64,000 bases of DNA, taken from assembly GCA_948434005.1 (NCBI GenBank), contig CAOJEH010000006.1, forward strand, positions 1 through 64,000, written 5' to 3'. A model generated the notes under the pieces. It ran no database searches, was not told the origin of the DNA, and saw only the letters and a list, made by a program, of their open reading frames with translations. This document shows positions 9,148 through 17,462 of the stretch, one piece after another; the first letter of the stretch is position 1, and each line of letters starts with the position of its first letter. Position numbers and translations under genes: made by a program. This DNA is from an uncultured Mycoplasmatota bacterium (GTDB lineage: Bacteria > Bacillota_I > Bacilli_A > RF39 > UBA660).

Positions 9148-9633
9148 CTAAATCATCCCATCTATTAATTCTACTTCAACTATTTTTTTATCTTTATTTA
9201 TATTTTTAATCATAGGAGAATTCATTGGTATTAATACTTCTTTGTCAAATAGTACTCTCATAATTTTATTTTTACTACTTGCCAAAAATATTTCCTTTAT
9301 TATACCACTTTTTTTATTTTTATCAATAACTTTATAATTTAATAATTCACTATCTAATATCTCATTACCAGATAAATTTAATTCTTCTTTATCTTTATAT
9401 ACATCTTCTTTTAATAAATATAATACTTCATTAATATTTGTATAATTACCTATAGTAATCATATCATAATTTTTATGAGTTCTATATGATTTGATTTGAT
9501 GCACTTCATCTTTTATATATAAGTTTGTACCTACTTTAAAAGCTTTGTCTTTAAACTCAAAATTACTTAATATTCTAATTTCTCCTTTAATACCATGAGT
9601 ATTTACTACTTTTCCAATATATACTTTTTCCAT
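9148..9633 (-). CDS. rimM: 16S rRNA processing protein RimM
   Basis: A 161-residue 30S maturation factor. The N-terminal RimM domain begins KVYIGKVVNTHGIKGEIRIL, and the C-terminal PRC-barrel ends with MRVLFDKEVLIPMNSPMIK. It binds S19 during 30S head assembly. It is followed without gap by trmD and preceded by 4 bp from the TrmH-family gene, so all are in one operon. Confidence 0.95.
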   Translation of the reverse strand: MEKVYIGKVVNTHGIKGEIRILSNFEFKDKAFKVGTNLYIKDEVHQIKSYRTHKNYDMITIGNYTNINEVLYLLKEDVYKDKEELNLSGNEILDSELLNYKVIDKNKKSGIIKEIFLASSKNKIMRVLFDKEVLIPMNSPMIKNINKDKKIVEVELIDGMI

Positions 9634-9637
9634 ATGA

Positions 9638-10360
9638 TCACCTTAATTCATATAATAATATACTTGTTGCAACTGCGACATTTAAGCTTTCTACATTTTT
9701 ATTTGTATTTATACATATACTGTAATCTGCAAGTTTTGAAATATCTTTGCTTACTCCGCTACCTTCATTACCAACTATTAAAACGAATTGATTACTTTTT
9801 TCTACATCTTTTATATCTATACCATTTGATACATTAGTTGTATATATACTATAGTTTTTGTCTTTTAATTTAGTTATTTCTTCTTTTATATCTTTTCTTA
9901 TAATATTAATGTTAAAAAGCATTCCTTGAGTACTTCTAATAACTTTTGGATTATATATATCTACAGTATCATTAGATAAAATAATTGTATCTATATTAAA
10001 AGCTACTGCACTTCTAATAATAGTTCCAAGATTACCTGGATCTTGTACTCCATCCAAAACTAATACTTTATCTCCTACTTCTTTTTCTTTTAATAAACTA
10101 CATATTCCTATTACTTTAGGTGGTGTATCTAAGTTAGAGACTTTTTTCATTACATCATAACTTACATATATTTTTTCTATATCTATTTCTATATTTTCAT
10201 TTTCTAATAAAAATATTTTTTTTAATAAACCCTTCTTATATGATTCCTCTACTAAATGTTCACCCTCAACTATAAACTCTTTTTCTAATTCTCTATATTT
10301 TTTACTATTTAGTTTAGATACTCTTTTAATCTCTTTATTATCTGAACTTGTTATTATCAT
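9638..10360 (-). CDS. TrmH/SpoU-family RNA 2'-O-methyltransferase
   Basis: About 240 residues with the N-terminal substrate-binding domain (KYRELEKEFIVEGEHLVEE) and the C-terminal knot: motif 1 LVLDGVQDPGNLGTIIRSA, motif 2 LIVGNEGSGVSK, motif 3 SLNVAVATSILLYEL. This is the 23S rRNA guanosine-2'-O type (RlmB/YsgA-like); the exact target nucleotide is not clear. The start at 10360 (MIITSSDNK) is chosen because AAAGGAG lies 6 bases upstream; the longer frame from 10393 would overlap the preceding gene. Confidence 0.9.
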   Translation of the reverse strand: MIITSSDNKEIKRVSKLNSKKYRELEKEFIVEGEHLVEESYKKGLLKKIFLLENENIEIDIEKIYVSYDVMKKVSNLDTPPKVIGICSLLKEKEVGDKVLVLDGVQDPGNLGTIIRSAVAFNIDTIILSNDTVDIYNPKVIRSTQGMLFNINIIRKDIKEEITKLKDKNYSIYTTNVSNGIDIKDVEKSNQFVLIVGNEGSGVSKDISKLADYSICINTNKNVESLNVAVATSILLYELR

Positions 10361-10377
10361 ATATTTCTCCTTTAGAT

Positions 10378-10950
10378 TTACTTTTTCCACCAAGCATCAC
10401 TACTTCTTTTTCGCTTCCATTTACTAAGTTGTTTTTGCCTTTTCTTCTTTTGTTCATATTCATTTTTAAAAGGTTCATTTTCCCTATTAAAATCACTTGT
10501 ATTAGAATTACCAATTGTTATTGGAGAATCCCTTTCTATTACTGTATATGGATTAGGATATTCTTGTTTATGCTTTAACATTTCTTCATATTGAGATTTT
10601 AAAGATGCTCTAGGATTATATAAAATTTTTCCAATTACATTTTGATATTCATTTTCTAAATTCACTTTATCAGAAGAACAAATAATAGTATCAATATTTA
10701 TAGTTTTTCTTTGCATTGCTTTTAAAATTTCTTCACCCATACCAACTTCTGGCATACCTTGATCAAAATTTGGAAAATTCCAATCTAAAACAATTAAATC
10801 GATAATACTTTTACATTCATTTAAAAATTTAAGTGCACTATTTTTTGAATAAAATTCAAAAAACTCTGGATTTTCATAGATACTTGATAAAATCATTTTA
10901 TTATTCTCTATTTTATAATCATTATCATCTATTATTAATATTTTTATCAT
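10378..10950 (-). CDS. Orphan receiver-domain protein with basic tail
   Basis: About 190 residues. The first ~120 look like a response-regulator receiver domain: IKILIIDDND at the start (acidic pair), LIVLDWNFP with the likely phospho-acceptor Asp near residue 58, TIICSSDK for the Ser/Thr switch and IGKILYNP for the conserved Lys. The C-terminal ~60 residues are low-complexity and strongly basic (QKKKRQKQ, KWKRKRSS, AWWKK) with no DNA-binding output domain. No histidine kinase is nearby. It sits inside a tRNA/rRNA-modification operon. RNA binding by the tail is possible. Confidence 0.65.
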   Translation of the reverse strand: MIKILIIDDNDYKIENNKMILSSIYENPEFFEFYSKNSALKFLNECKSIIDLIVLDWNFPNFDQGMPEVGMGEEILKAMQRKTINIDTIICSSDKVNLENEYQNVIGKILYNPRASLKSQYEEMLKHKQEYPNPYTVIERDSPITIGNSNTSDFNRENEPFKNEYEQKKKRQKQLSKWKRKRSSDAWWKK

Positions 10951-10959
10951 CATTATCAC

Positions 10960-11598
10960 CTAAAAATCTTTCATTTCTTTTCTTATTTTTTTATAATCTT
11001 TATAGTTTTTTTCAACTAATGACCAAAACTTACTCGAATGATTAGCTTCTATTAAATGTGATAATTCATGTACTATTACATAATCTAAATATTTAATATC
11101 TCTTTTTATTAATTCTAAATTTAAGGTTACTACCTTTAATCTTGTATTACATACTCCCCATCTAGTAGTCATTTTCCTAATTCTTAAATCTGGATATGGT
11201 ATATTTTCTGTATATTCATTATATATTTCATCTAGTCTGTTTTTAAATAACACTTTTGCTTGCTTTTTATACCATTTATCTATATCTAAATTCTTATTTA
11301 AAAATACTTTAGCATCTCCAAATGAAATATCACAATAATCAACATATACTATATCATACTTTTTACCTAAATAATTAAAACCTTCATTACTCTTTTGTTT
11401 TACAACTTGCTGTTTTATCATTTTTACTATACTAGAATAATTATCTATTAGTAACTTTTCTATATCTTTATCTCTTGTAAAATAATTAGTAGTAACATAT
11501 ATTTTCATATCTTTTTTTACTCTAATATATGTATTTTTATTAGTACGTTTTTTTTCTATTATTACTTGATATGAATTATCTTCATAATTAAAAATCAT
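10960..11598 (-). CDS. YgjP-like (DUF45/SprT-type) zinc metallopeptidase
   Basis: A 212-residue protein of the YgjP / M48-like DUF45 family. The C-terminal half has KMTTRWGVCNTRLKVVTLNLEL followed by VIVHELSHLIEANHSSKFW, in which HELSH and the downstream His are the zinc ligands. Members are often linked to restriction or translation genes, but their substrates are not well defined. It is translated just before the receiver protein, with 10 bp between them. Confidence 0.9.
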   Translation of the reverse strand: MIFNYEDNSYQVIIEKKRTNKNTYIRVKKDMKIYVTTNYFTRDKDIEKLLIDNYSSIVKMIKQQVVKQKSNEGFNYLGKKYDIVYVDYCDISFGDAKVFLNKNLDIDKWYKKQAKVLFKNRLDEIYNEYTENIPYPDLRIRKMTTRWGVCNTRLKVVTLNLELIKRDIKYLDYVIVHELSHLIEANHSSKFWSLVEKNYKDYKKIRKEMKDF

Positions 11599-11606
11599 TA
11601 TATTTC

Positions 11607-12254
11607 CTACTTTCTTTTTGGAACTGTATTAATTTTTGATATATCTTCTCCATCTAATATAAGACCATCTGGTTTATAATCATGAATATCTTTATAATTT
11701 GGATTTCTTATTATATTACCTACCATTCCTTTTTCACCTAGTGGAATATATCCATATATGTATTCAGGCATTAATCTCATAACACCGTTATCGTTATAAT
11801 AAATTGGTTTTGTTGGTTCTTTATTAATACCAATTTCTATATAATCTTCTGGTATTTTAACAATTACTGCCCCTGTTGTACATCCTTTATAATTACATGC
11901 AGTTTTTATCATTCCTATGAAAATAGTAAAGTCATTCTCGAAATCAACTGTCTTTGTGGTATTAACATACTTTCGTTGAGCCCCTTGCATGCTATCACCA
12001 TAATTTTTTAAACCTCTTGTAAATAAATCATTTATATCTTCTTCATCATAATTTTTATAACCGGTTCTATGAATTCCTACTTTATATCCTTTTTCTTTTA
12101 ATAAAGAATTTAATTCATTACCTAATTCTTTTGATATAAATCCGTAATCATCATACTTTTTAGATAATGTCCTTATATATTTATTTTTAAATCTATTTTT
12201 TTTTATTAGCTTATATGGTTCATTACTAGTGTCTTTAAAAAAATTGATTTTCAT
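11607..12254 (-). CDS. Hypothetical protein
   Basis: About 215 residues, not assigned to a family with confidence. Visible elements are YKVGIHRTGYKNYDE, DLFTRGLKNYGDSMQG, GAVIVKIPEDYIEIG and a C-terminal RLMPEYIYGYIPLGE. The combination 'H-R-T-G ... G-L ... V-I-V-K-I-P ... P-E-Y-I-x-G-Y' recalls small ADP-ribosyltransferase-like proteins, but no catalytic glutamate motif is certain. The ATG at 12254 (MKINFF) is preferred over the GTG at 12269, with GGGA as a weak SD. It is the first gene of the operon running to 8023. Confidence 0.55.
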   Translation of the reverse strand: MKINFFKDTSNEPYKLIKKNRFKNKYIRTLSKKYDDYGFISKELGNELNSLLKEKGYKVGIHRTGYKNYDEEDINDLFTRGLKNYGDSMQGAQRKYVNTTKTVDFENDFTIFIGMIKTACNYKGCTTGAVIVKIPEDYIEIGINKEPTKPIYYNDNGVMRLMPEYIYGYIPLGEKGMVGNIIRNPNYKDIHDYKPDGLILDGEDISKINTVPKRK

Positions 12255-12346
12255 ATTATCACGTCCCACTATATTATACTAAAATTTTATGAATATTTAA
12301 AGAGCACATCTATAAAATATCGACATAAATTACTATAGGTGATTAT

Positions 12347-13108
12347 ATGTATTATAACAAAGATGATATTTCTATGTATTATGAGAAATATGGTGATAAA
12401 GGTAAAACTATTTTAATTTTACCGGGATGGGGTGATACTAGAAAAACATTTAGATATATGATTGATTATTTAAAAAGTAATTATACTGTCTATATTTTTG
12501 ATTATCCTGGTTTTGGTAATAGTATATTTCCTAATAGAGATTTAACTATATATGATTATACTAATATTATTAGAGATTTTATTAAAGATGAAAACATTAT
12601 TAATCCTATCATTATAGCCCATTCTTTTGGAGGAAGAATTGCTACTTTAATAGCAGGATATTATAAAGATAGAATTAATAAACTAATTATGATAGATACT
12701 TCTGGTATTAAACCTCGTAAAGGTCCTATTAAATTATTAAAACAATATACTTATAAATTATTAAGAAAGTTAAGTATATTGATACCTAGAAGAAAAAGAA
12801 ATCTATATCTAAAAAGATTAATTAAAATATTTGGATCAACTGATTATAAAAGATTAGATAAGAATATGTATAATAGTTTTAAGAATATAGTAAATGAAGA
12901 CTTAAAATATTATATTAACAACATTAATATTAAAACTTTAATTATATGGGGTAAAAAAGATTATGATACACCCTTAAGATATGGTAAATATATGCAGAAA
13001 AAAATAAGAAAAGCACGCTTAGTAATACTTCCTACTGCAGGACACTTTTCCTATTTAAATTATTCTACTCTTACTCATAAATTGATTGGTGAATTTTTAA
13101 AAGATTAA
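12347..13108 (+). CDS. Alpha/beta hydrolase
   Basis: A 253-residue alpha/beta-fold hydrolase, one of few plus-strand genes. The oxyanion strand reads ILILPGWGDTRKTF; the nucleophile elbow is IAHSFGGRIA (Ser near residue 93); the acid is in IIWGKKDYDTP and the His in PTAGHFSYL. A basic stretch (IPRRKRNLYLKRLIK) lies in the lid region. It is likely an esterase or lipase-like enzyme with unknown substrate. AGGTG precedes the ATG. Its 3' end overlaps the convergent small gene by 4 bp. Confidence 0.88.
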   Translation: MYYNKDDISMYYEKYGDKGKTILILPGWGDTRKTFRYMIDYLKSNYTVYIFDYPGFGNSIFPNRDLTIYDYTNIIRDFIKDENIINPIIIAHSFGGRIATLIAGYYKDRINKLIMIDTSGIKPRKGPIKLLKQYTYKLLRKLSILIPRRKRNLYLKRLIKIFGSTDYKRLDKNMYNSFKNIVNEDLKYYINNINIKTLIIWGKKDYDTPLRYGKYMQKKIRKARLVILPTAGHFSYLNYSTLTHKLIGEFLKD

Positions 13109-13323
13109 TTAGAAGTAGTCTTGTGATTACTTCTTTTTATATTTTGTTTATTTTTTGTTTTCTTTTCTCTAGAAGAAACATTATTTTTAATTTTTCTATT
13201 TAATGCATACATCATTTCGTCATAACTACCATATAAAGGCATTCCAGTTAAATCACGGTATAAATCTAATTCTTCTTTACTATAATATCTTTGATTCACA
13301 TCATAAAACGAATTTTTTTCCAT
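13105..13323 (-). CDS. Small hypothetical protein
   Basis: A 72-residue protein of unknown function: an acidic-aromatic N-terminal half (NSFYDVNQRYYSKEELDLYR) and a strongly basic, Ser/Asn-rich tail (KKTKNKQNIKRSNHK). The ATG at 13323 lies 9 bases after AGGAG; a longer frame reaching 13407 would run into aspS. It is the last gene of the hisS-aspS transcript. The terminator of the convergent hydrolase gene lies within its 3' end. Confidence 0.6.
   Translation of the reverse strand: MEKNSFYDVNQRYYSKEELDLYRDLTGMPLYGSYDEMMYALNRKIKNNVSSREKKTKNKQNIKRSNHKTTSN
13111..13140 (+). terminator. Terminator of the plus-strand hydrolase gene
   Basis: AGAAGTA / TACTTCT hairpin followed by TTTTTAT, 3 bases after the stop codon; it sits inside the convergent small gene. 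Confidence 0.75.
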
Positions 13324-13354
13324 CCAAATCATCTCCTGAAATTTAATACTTTTA

Positions 13355-14674
13355 TTATGGATTAATTCTATTAGGACCCCTAAATAAGAATTGTGTTTCT
13401 TTAACACTTGGTATATTTAAAAGTAACATAGTAAGTCTATCAACTCCTATTGCAAAACCACCGTGTGGAGGGCATCCATATTTAAAGAATTCCAAATAAA
13501 ATTCTACGTCTTTTTCTAATCCCTTTTCTTTAGCATTTTTTACAATTTCATTATATCTATGTTCTCTCTGAGCTCCTGTTGTTATTTCTACACCTTTCCA
13601 TATTAAGTCATATCCTTGAAGTTTTCCTTCGTTATCTCTCATATGATAGAACGCACGTTTTTCTGCAGGATAATCAGTTACAAATAAGAATTCATGATTA
13701 TATTTTTCTTTGGCTAATTTATAACATAGTTTTTCTGCTTCTGTTGTTAAATCATTTTTTTCTTCTTCAGCTATTTTATAATTATATCTTTCTTCTAATT
13801 CTTTATAAACTTCACTTAAAGTCATTGTAGGAAATGGTAGTTTAGGTACTACTAATTCTTCATTAAATACTTCTTTTATTGTATCATTATACTTTTCTTT
13901 TAATTTTGATAAACCATATTCAAGCATTTCTGCTTCTAAATTCATAACATCTTCATAGGAATCAATATATGAAAATTCAACATCAAAACTAGTATATTCT
14001 GTAGCATGTCTATTAGTATTTGAGTTTTCTGCTCTAAAACATGGTGCTACTTCAAATATTTTAGACATACCACTAGCCATAGCCATTTGTTTATAAAATT
14101 GTGGAGATTGAGCAAGATAAGCTGCTCTATCAAAATATTTTATTTCAAAAACTTCAGATCCACTTTCACTAGCTGCACCTATAAGTTTAGGAGTATGAAT
14201 TTCAGTAAAATCATTATTGTATAAATACTCTCTCATATATTTTACTAAATCACTTTGAATTTTAAACATTAATTGATTCTTATCATTTCTTAAATCTATA
14301 AAACGATAATCAAGCCTGGTATCTAGGTTTACTCCTTCTAAATCTTTATAATTAAATGGTAATTCTAAAGCACTTGTACTTGTTACTTCAATAGTATCTG
14401 GAATTATTTCCATTCCATTTAATTTTACTTTAGGAGATTCCATTAAGGTTCCGTATACTTTTACAGTACTATCTAGAGCCAAATTACTAATTAGTTCAAC
14501 CATTTCTTTATTTTTTTCTTCTGATTTTTCAATGGTTACTTGAACTTTACCAGTTGAATCTCTAAGTATTACAAATTGTACCCATTGTAAATCTCTAATG
14601 TTATCTACGAAACCACTAAATTCTATTTTTTCTCCATAATGATTCTTTAATTCTTCTGCATATATTTTTTTCAT
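13355..14674 (-). CDS. aspS: Aspartyl-tRNA synthetase, archaeal type (probably non-discriminating)
   Basis: A 439-residue class II synthetase with an N-terminal OB-fold (KIEFSGFVDNIRDLQWVQFVILRD) and motifs PKLIGAASESGSEVFEIKYF, AYLAQSPQFYKQMAMASG, FRAENSNTNRHATEYTSFDV and the end CPPHGGFAIGVDRLTMLLL. Length and motifs are those of archaeal/eukaryal AspRS, lacking the ~100-residue insertion of the usual ~590-residue bacterial enzyme. In bacteria this form (AspS2) often also charges tRNA-Asn with Asp for amidation by GatCAB. It is read with hisS under one T-box. AsnRS is excluded by the end and the SAASESGSEVF motif type. Confidence 0.85.
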   Translation of the reverse strand: MKKIYAEELKNHYGEKIEFSGFVDNIRDLQWVQFVILRDSTGKVQVTIEKSEEKNKEMVELISNLALDSTVKVYGTLMESPKVKLNGMEIIPDTIEVTSTSALELPFNYKDLEGVNLDTRLDYRFIDLRNDKNQLMFKIQSDLVKYMREYLYNNDFTEIHTPKLIGAASESGSEVFEIKYFDRAAYLAQSPQFYKQMAMASGMSKIFEVAPCFRAENSNTNRHATEYTSFDVEFSYIDSYEDVMNLEAEMLEYGLSKLKEKYNDTIKEVFNEELVVPKLPFPTMTLSEVYKELEERYNYKIAEEEKNDLTTEAEKLCYKLAKEKYNHEFLFVTDYPAEKRAFYHMRDNEGKLQGYDLIWKGVEITTGAQREHRYNEIVKNAKEKGLEKDVEFYLEFFKYGCPPHGGFAIGVDRLTMLLLNIPSVKETQFLFRGPNRINP

Positions 14675-14691
14675 TATATCACCTTTTCTTA

Positions 14692-16029
14692 TTAAATTTC
14701 TTCATCATGATTGCAGTGACAGTCGCATTCCCCATCACAATCACATGAATGTTCATCTATATCATCTATTAACTTTTCATCTAAATAATAAATTATGGCA
14801 TCAAGAGATATTATTTCTTCTTCTTTTGTTATATTATTTTTAATTTTAATTTCATTATTATTTAAATCATCACTATTTAATACGGCAATATATTTTGCGT
14901 TTAATCTGTCAGCTTGTTTAAACTGCGCTTTTAGACTACGGTTAGTATATTCTGTATCAACTACATATCCCGCCATACGTAATTCTTGTGATAAATAAGC
15001 GGCATATTTTTTCTCATCTTCTGATACATAAAGTAAGAATAAATCTATATCTTCTTTTATTGGAATATTAACTTCTTCAAGTTCTAGTGCCATTGCAAGT
15101 CTACTAATACCTGATGCAAAACCAACACCTGGAGTAGCTGGACCATCTAATATTTCACATAATCCATTATATCTTCCACCTGCTCCAATAACATTATTTG
15201 AACCAAATCCCTCTATGTCAGCCTCTATTTCAAATACTGTGTGACTATAATAATCAAGTCCTCTTACAATATTAGGATTAACTATATACTCTATTTGTAA
15301 TAAATCTAAGTATTCTTTTACTTTATCAAATCTTTTTTTACTATCATCATTTAAATAATCTATTGTAGTAGGAGCATTTTTTAATATTTCGTTATCCTTA
15401 TCTACCTTACAATCTAAGATTCTTAATGGATTTTTATTAAGTCTTTCCTTGCAGTCTTCACAGAAGCTATCAATATGTGGTGTAAAATAATCTATTAATG
15501 CTTTACGATAATTATTTCTAGATTCGGTATCACCTAAAGTATTTATATTTACTTTGATTCCTTTTAAACCTAACATCTTATAAATATTTACAGCAACTGA
15601 TATAACTTCTGAATCAATAAGTGGGTCATCACTTCCAAGTACTTCCATACCAAACTGAGTAAGCTCCCTTTCTCTTCCAGATTGAGGTCTTTCATAACGA
15701 TACATTGTTCCATTATAGTAAAGTTTTACTGGGTTTAGTTCACCATACATTTTATTTTCAATATAACTTCTAACTACTCCGGCAGTACCTTCTGGTCTTA
15801 AAGTAATATTTCTTTCTCCTCTATCTTTAAAATCATACGTTTCTTTAGTTACTATATCAGAAGTATCTCCAACTCCTCTATGAAATAATTCTGTTGATTC
15901 AAATATGGGAGTACGAATATAATTATAATTATATTTTTCCATTACAGAATCTACTACTGTATCAATATATTTCCATATTTTTGCTTCTCTTCCATAAATA
16001 TCTTTACATCCTTTTGGTTTTGTTATCAT
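14692..16029 (-). CDS. hisS: Histidyl-tRNA synthetase with Cys/His-rich tail
   Basis: A 445-residue class II HisRS. Motif 2 is in RYERPQSGRERELTQFG, the histidine-binding motif A is LVNPNIVRGLDYYSHTVFEIE (RGLDYY), and motif 3 is GVGFASGISRLAMAL; the anticodon-binding domain follows. The last ~18 residues are an added tail rich in Cys, His and acids: HSCDCDGECDCHCNHDEE, with six Cys and three His. Such a tail is not part of normal HisRS and could bind a metal. The gene is controlled by the T-box at 16050-16238. Confidence 0.95.
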   Translation of the reverse strand: MITKPKGCKDIYGREAKIWKYIDTVVDSVMEKYNYNYIRTPIFESTELFHRGVGDTSDIVTKETYDFKDRGERNITLRPEGTAGVVRSYIENKMYGELNPVKLYYNGTMYRYERPQSGRERELTQFGMEVLGSDDPLIDSEVISVAVNIYKMLGLKGIKVNINTLGDTESRNNYRKALIDYFTPHIDSFCEDCKERLNKNPLRILDCKVDKDNEILKNAPTTIDYLNDDSKKRFDKVKEYLDLLQIEYIVNPNIVRGLDYYSHTVFEIEADIEGFGSNNVIGAGGRYNGLCEILDGPATPGVGFASGISRLAMALELEEVNIPIKEDIDLFLLYVSEDEKKYAAYLSQELRMAGYVVDTEYTNRSLKAQFKQADRLNAKYIAVLNSDDLNNNEIKIKNNITKEEEIISLDAIIYYLDEKLIDDIDEHSCDCDGECDCHCNHDEEI

Positions 16030-16049
16030 ACTATTTTCCTCCTATAAAA

Positions 16050-16238
16050 TAAAAAGATGGCTAATCCTAAGGGCGAATATATCGCGGTGCCACCTTATTT
16101 ATACTCATTATACTTATATCGTAGTTACACGCTTCTTTTTTATGTAAGTGTCTTCAGATTTAGTTATTAAATGTTTTCACCTACCACATTTTCTCTATAA
16201 ATAAACTAAATTTTACTCTTCTTACAAGAAGTTTTATA
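16050..16238 (-). promoter_or_regulatory. T-box riboswitch of hisS-aspS
   Basis: The minus strand holds the T-box antiterminator sequence AAGGTGGCACCGCGA (around 16080-16096), which pairs back through TCGC and CCTT. The competing terminator pairs GGTGGC with GCCATC and is followed by TTTTTATTTT (around 16047-16060). Upstream are the usual AGAGA and GGTGAAA stem I elements. After a GAA in the specifier region the RNA reads GACAC (16148-16152), which holds GAC (Asp) and CAC (His) in overlapping register. It senses uncharged tRNA and controls hisS-aspS. Confidence 0.9.
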
Positions 16239-16244
16239 TTATTA

Positions 16245-16273
16245 ATTATACACTATGACAATTAATTTAACAA
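16245..16273 (-). promoter_or_regulatory. Promoter of the hisS-aspS operon
   Basis: -35 TTGTTA (16268-16273), 17 bp spacer, -10 TATAAT (16245-16250) on the minus strand, placing the RNA start near 16238 at the 5' end of the T-box. Confidence 0.7.
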
Positions 16274-16283
16274 TATTATAATT

Positions 16284-17459
16284 TTATTTTTTAATAAGAA
16301 CATTTTTATTAGTTGATTCTATTTCATCAGTTATTATATCAGACATTTCTTGAGTAGATGTACCAAGTCTATCAAAAAAGTTTGAAGAAATGTATCCTGT
16401 TCTTAAACTCATGAATTTAGATAACTTATCTTGGTAACTATATTTATCTGCTTTTCTTAATGCATCTAAATATATTGCGATAGCAGTTCCATATCCATAT
16501 CTAGGATTATCTATAATACTATATTCTTCTGGTTCAGGTAAAAAGGTATCACTACTATCATATAACATTCCTGGAACATTATTATAAAAATCTTCTTTTG
16601 TCATACTAGCATATTTATCACGTCTTAACATATTATCTGGAATTAAAGACAAAACTGTAATTTTAGGTAAATTATCATACATTTTTTGATATAGATTTGT
16701 TAACAAATTTATTGAATTTATCTTATCGATACCTTCTTCTATTAAAAATTCAATAAATCTTTTTTCTTCTAATATTGCAAGTGTTTCTACATATGGAGAT
16801 ATAGATAAATATTTACTTCTCATATTTTCACTTTTATTATGCATATTACAATTATCACAAACATGACCTAATTCATGAACAAGTGTAGCCAAAAGTCTAA
16901 TACTATTATTTTTTTCTATTAGTAATATATGATTCTTTTTCATATAATTATTCCAAATAGTATATCCACAAGTATCTTCGTTATCCTTAATTACGGCCCA
17001 ATAGATTCTCTTGTCTTTAATCATTTCATCCAAAAAATTTAATCCAGATTCATTATATTTTTTTAAATAATCTGATACTATTTCATATATTTCATTCTCA
17101 TCAAATAGTAACTCATCTGTACTAGATTTTTCATACATAAAATTAACTTCTACATCCTCACTAAATAATGCATCAGAAAAAGATAAAGTCATATCTCGTG
17201 ATTTTAAATAAGCCTCTACACTATTATTATAAAGTGTATTAGCATATCTTGCTTGTTCACAGTAAAAGTGTTTATTTTTTTCAAACTTTTTAGTATATTT
17301 TTTAGCATTATCAGTTAGTAGTTCATAAAATTCTAATAAAGTATATAATGATCTAAACAAAATATACGATTCATATTTATTGTTACATCTAGATATAGAT
17401 TCTAATAAATAATTTATATCTTGCTCCATCGAGCTTAAATCCCCTGAAAATATTTCCAT
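16284..17459 (-). CDS. M3-like zinc metallopeptidase
   Basis: A 391-residue protein with a zinc-binding HELGH in LATLVHELGHVCDNCNMH (about residues 190-208) and a likely third ligand glutamate in SPYVETLAILEEKRF about 25-30 residues later. This spacing and the helical character fit the M3/M32 gluzincin type (oligoendopeptidase-like), though the protein is shorter than PepF (~600). It has no signal peptide and is probably cytoplasmic. It lies 4 bp after queH in the same direction. Confidence 0.75.
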   Translation of the reverse strand: MEIFSGDLSSMEQDINYLLESISRCNNKYESYILFRSLYTLLEFYELLTDNAKKYTKKFEKNKHFYCEQARYANTLYNNSVEAYLKSRDMTLSFSDALFSEDVEVNFMYEKSSTDELLFDENEIYEIVSDYLKKYNESGLNFLDEMIKDKRIYWAVIKDNEDTCGYTIWNNYMKKNHILLIEKNNSIRLLATLVHELGHVCDNCNMHNKSENMRSKYLSISPYVETLAILEEKRFIEFLIEEGIDKINSINLLTNLYQKMYDNLPKITVLSLIPDNMLRRDKYASMTKEDFYNNVPGMLYDSSDTFLPEPEEYSIIDNPRYGYGTAIAIYLDALRKADKYSYQDKLSKFMSLRTGYISSNFFDRLGTSTQEMSDIITDEIESTNKNVLIKK

Positions 17460-17462
17460 ATT

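Noticed and set aside
13355-14674. AsnRS instead of AspRS
   Set aside because: The motifs around motif 2 and the C-terminal end fit archaeal AspRS; AsnRS has different residues in these blocks. Non-discriminating activity is kept as a possibility.
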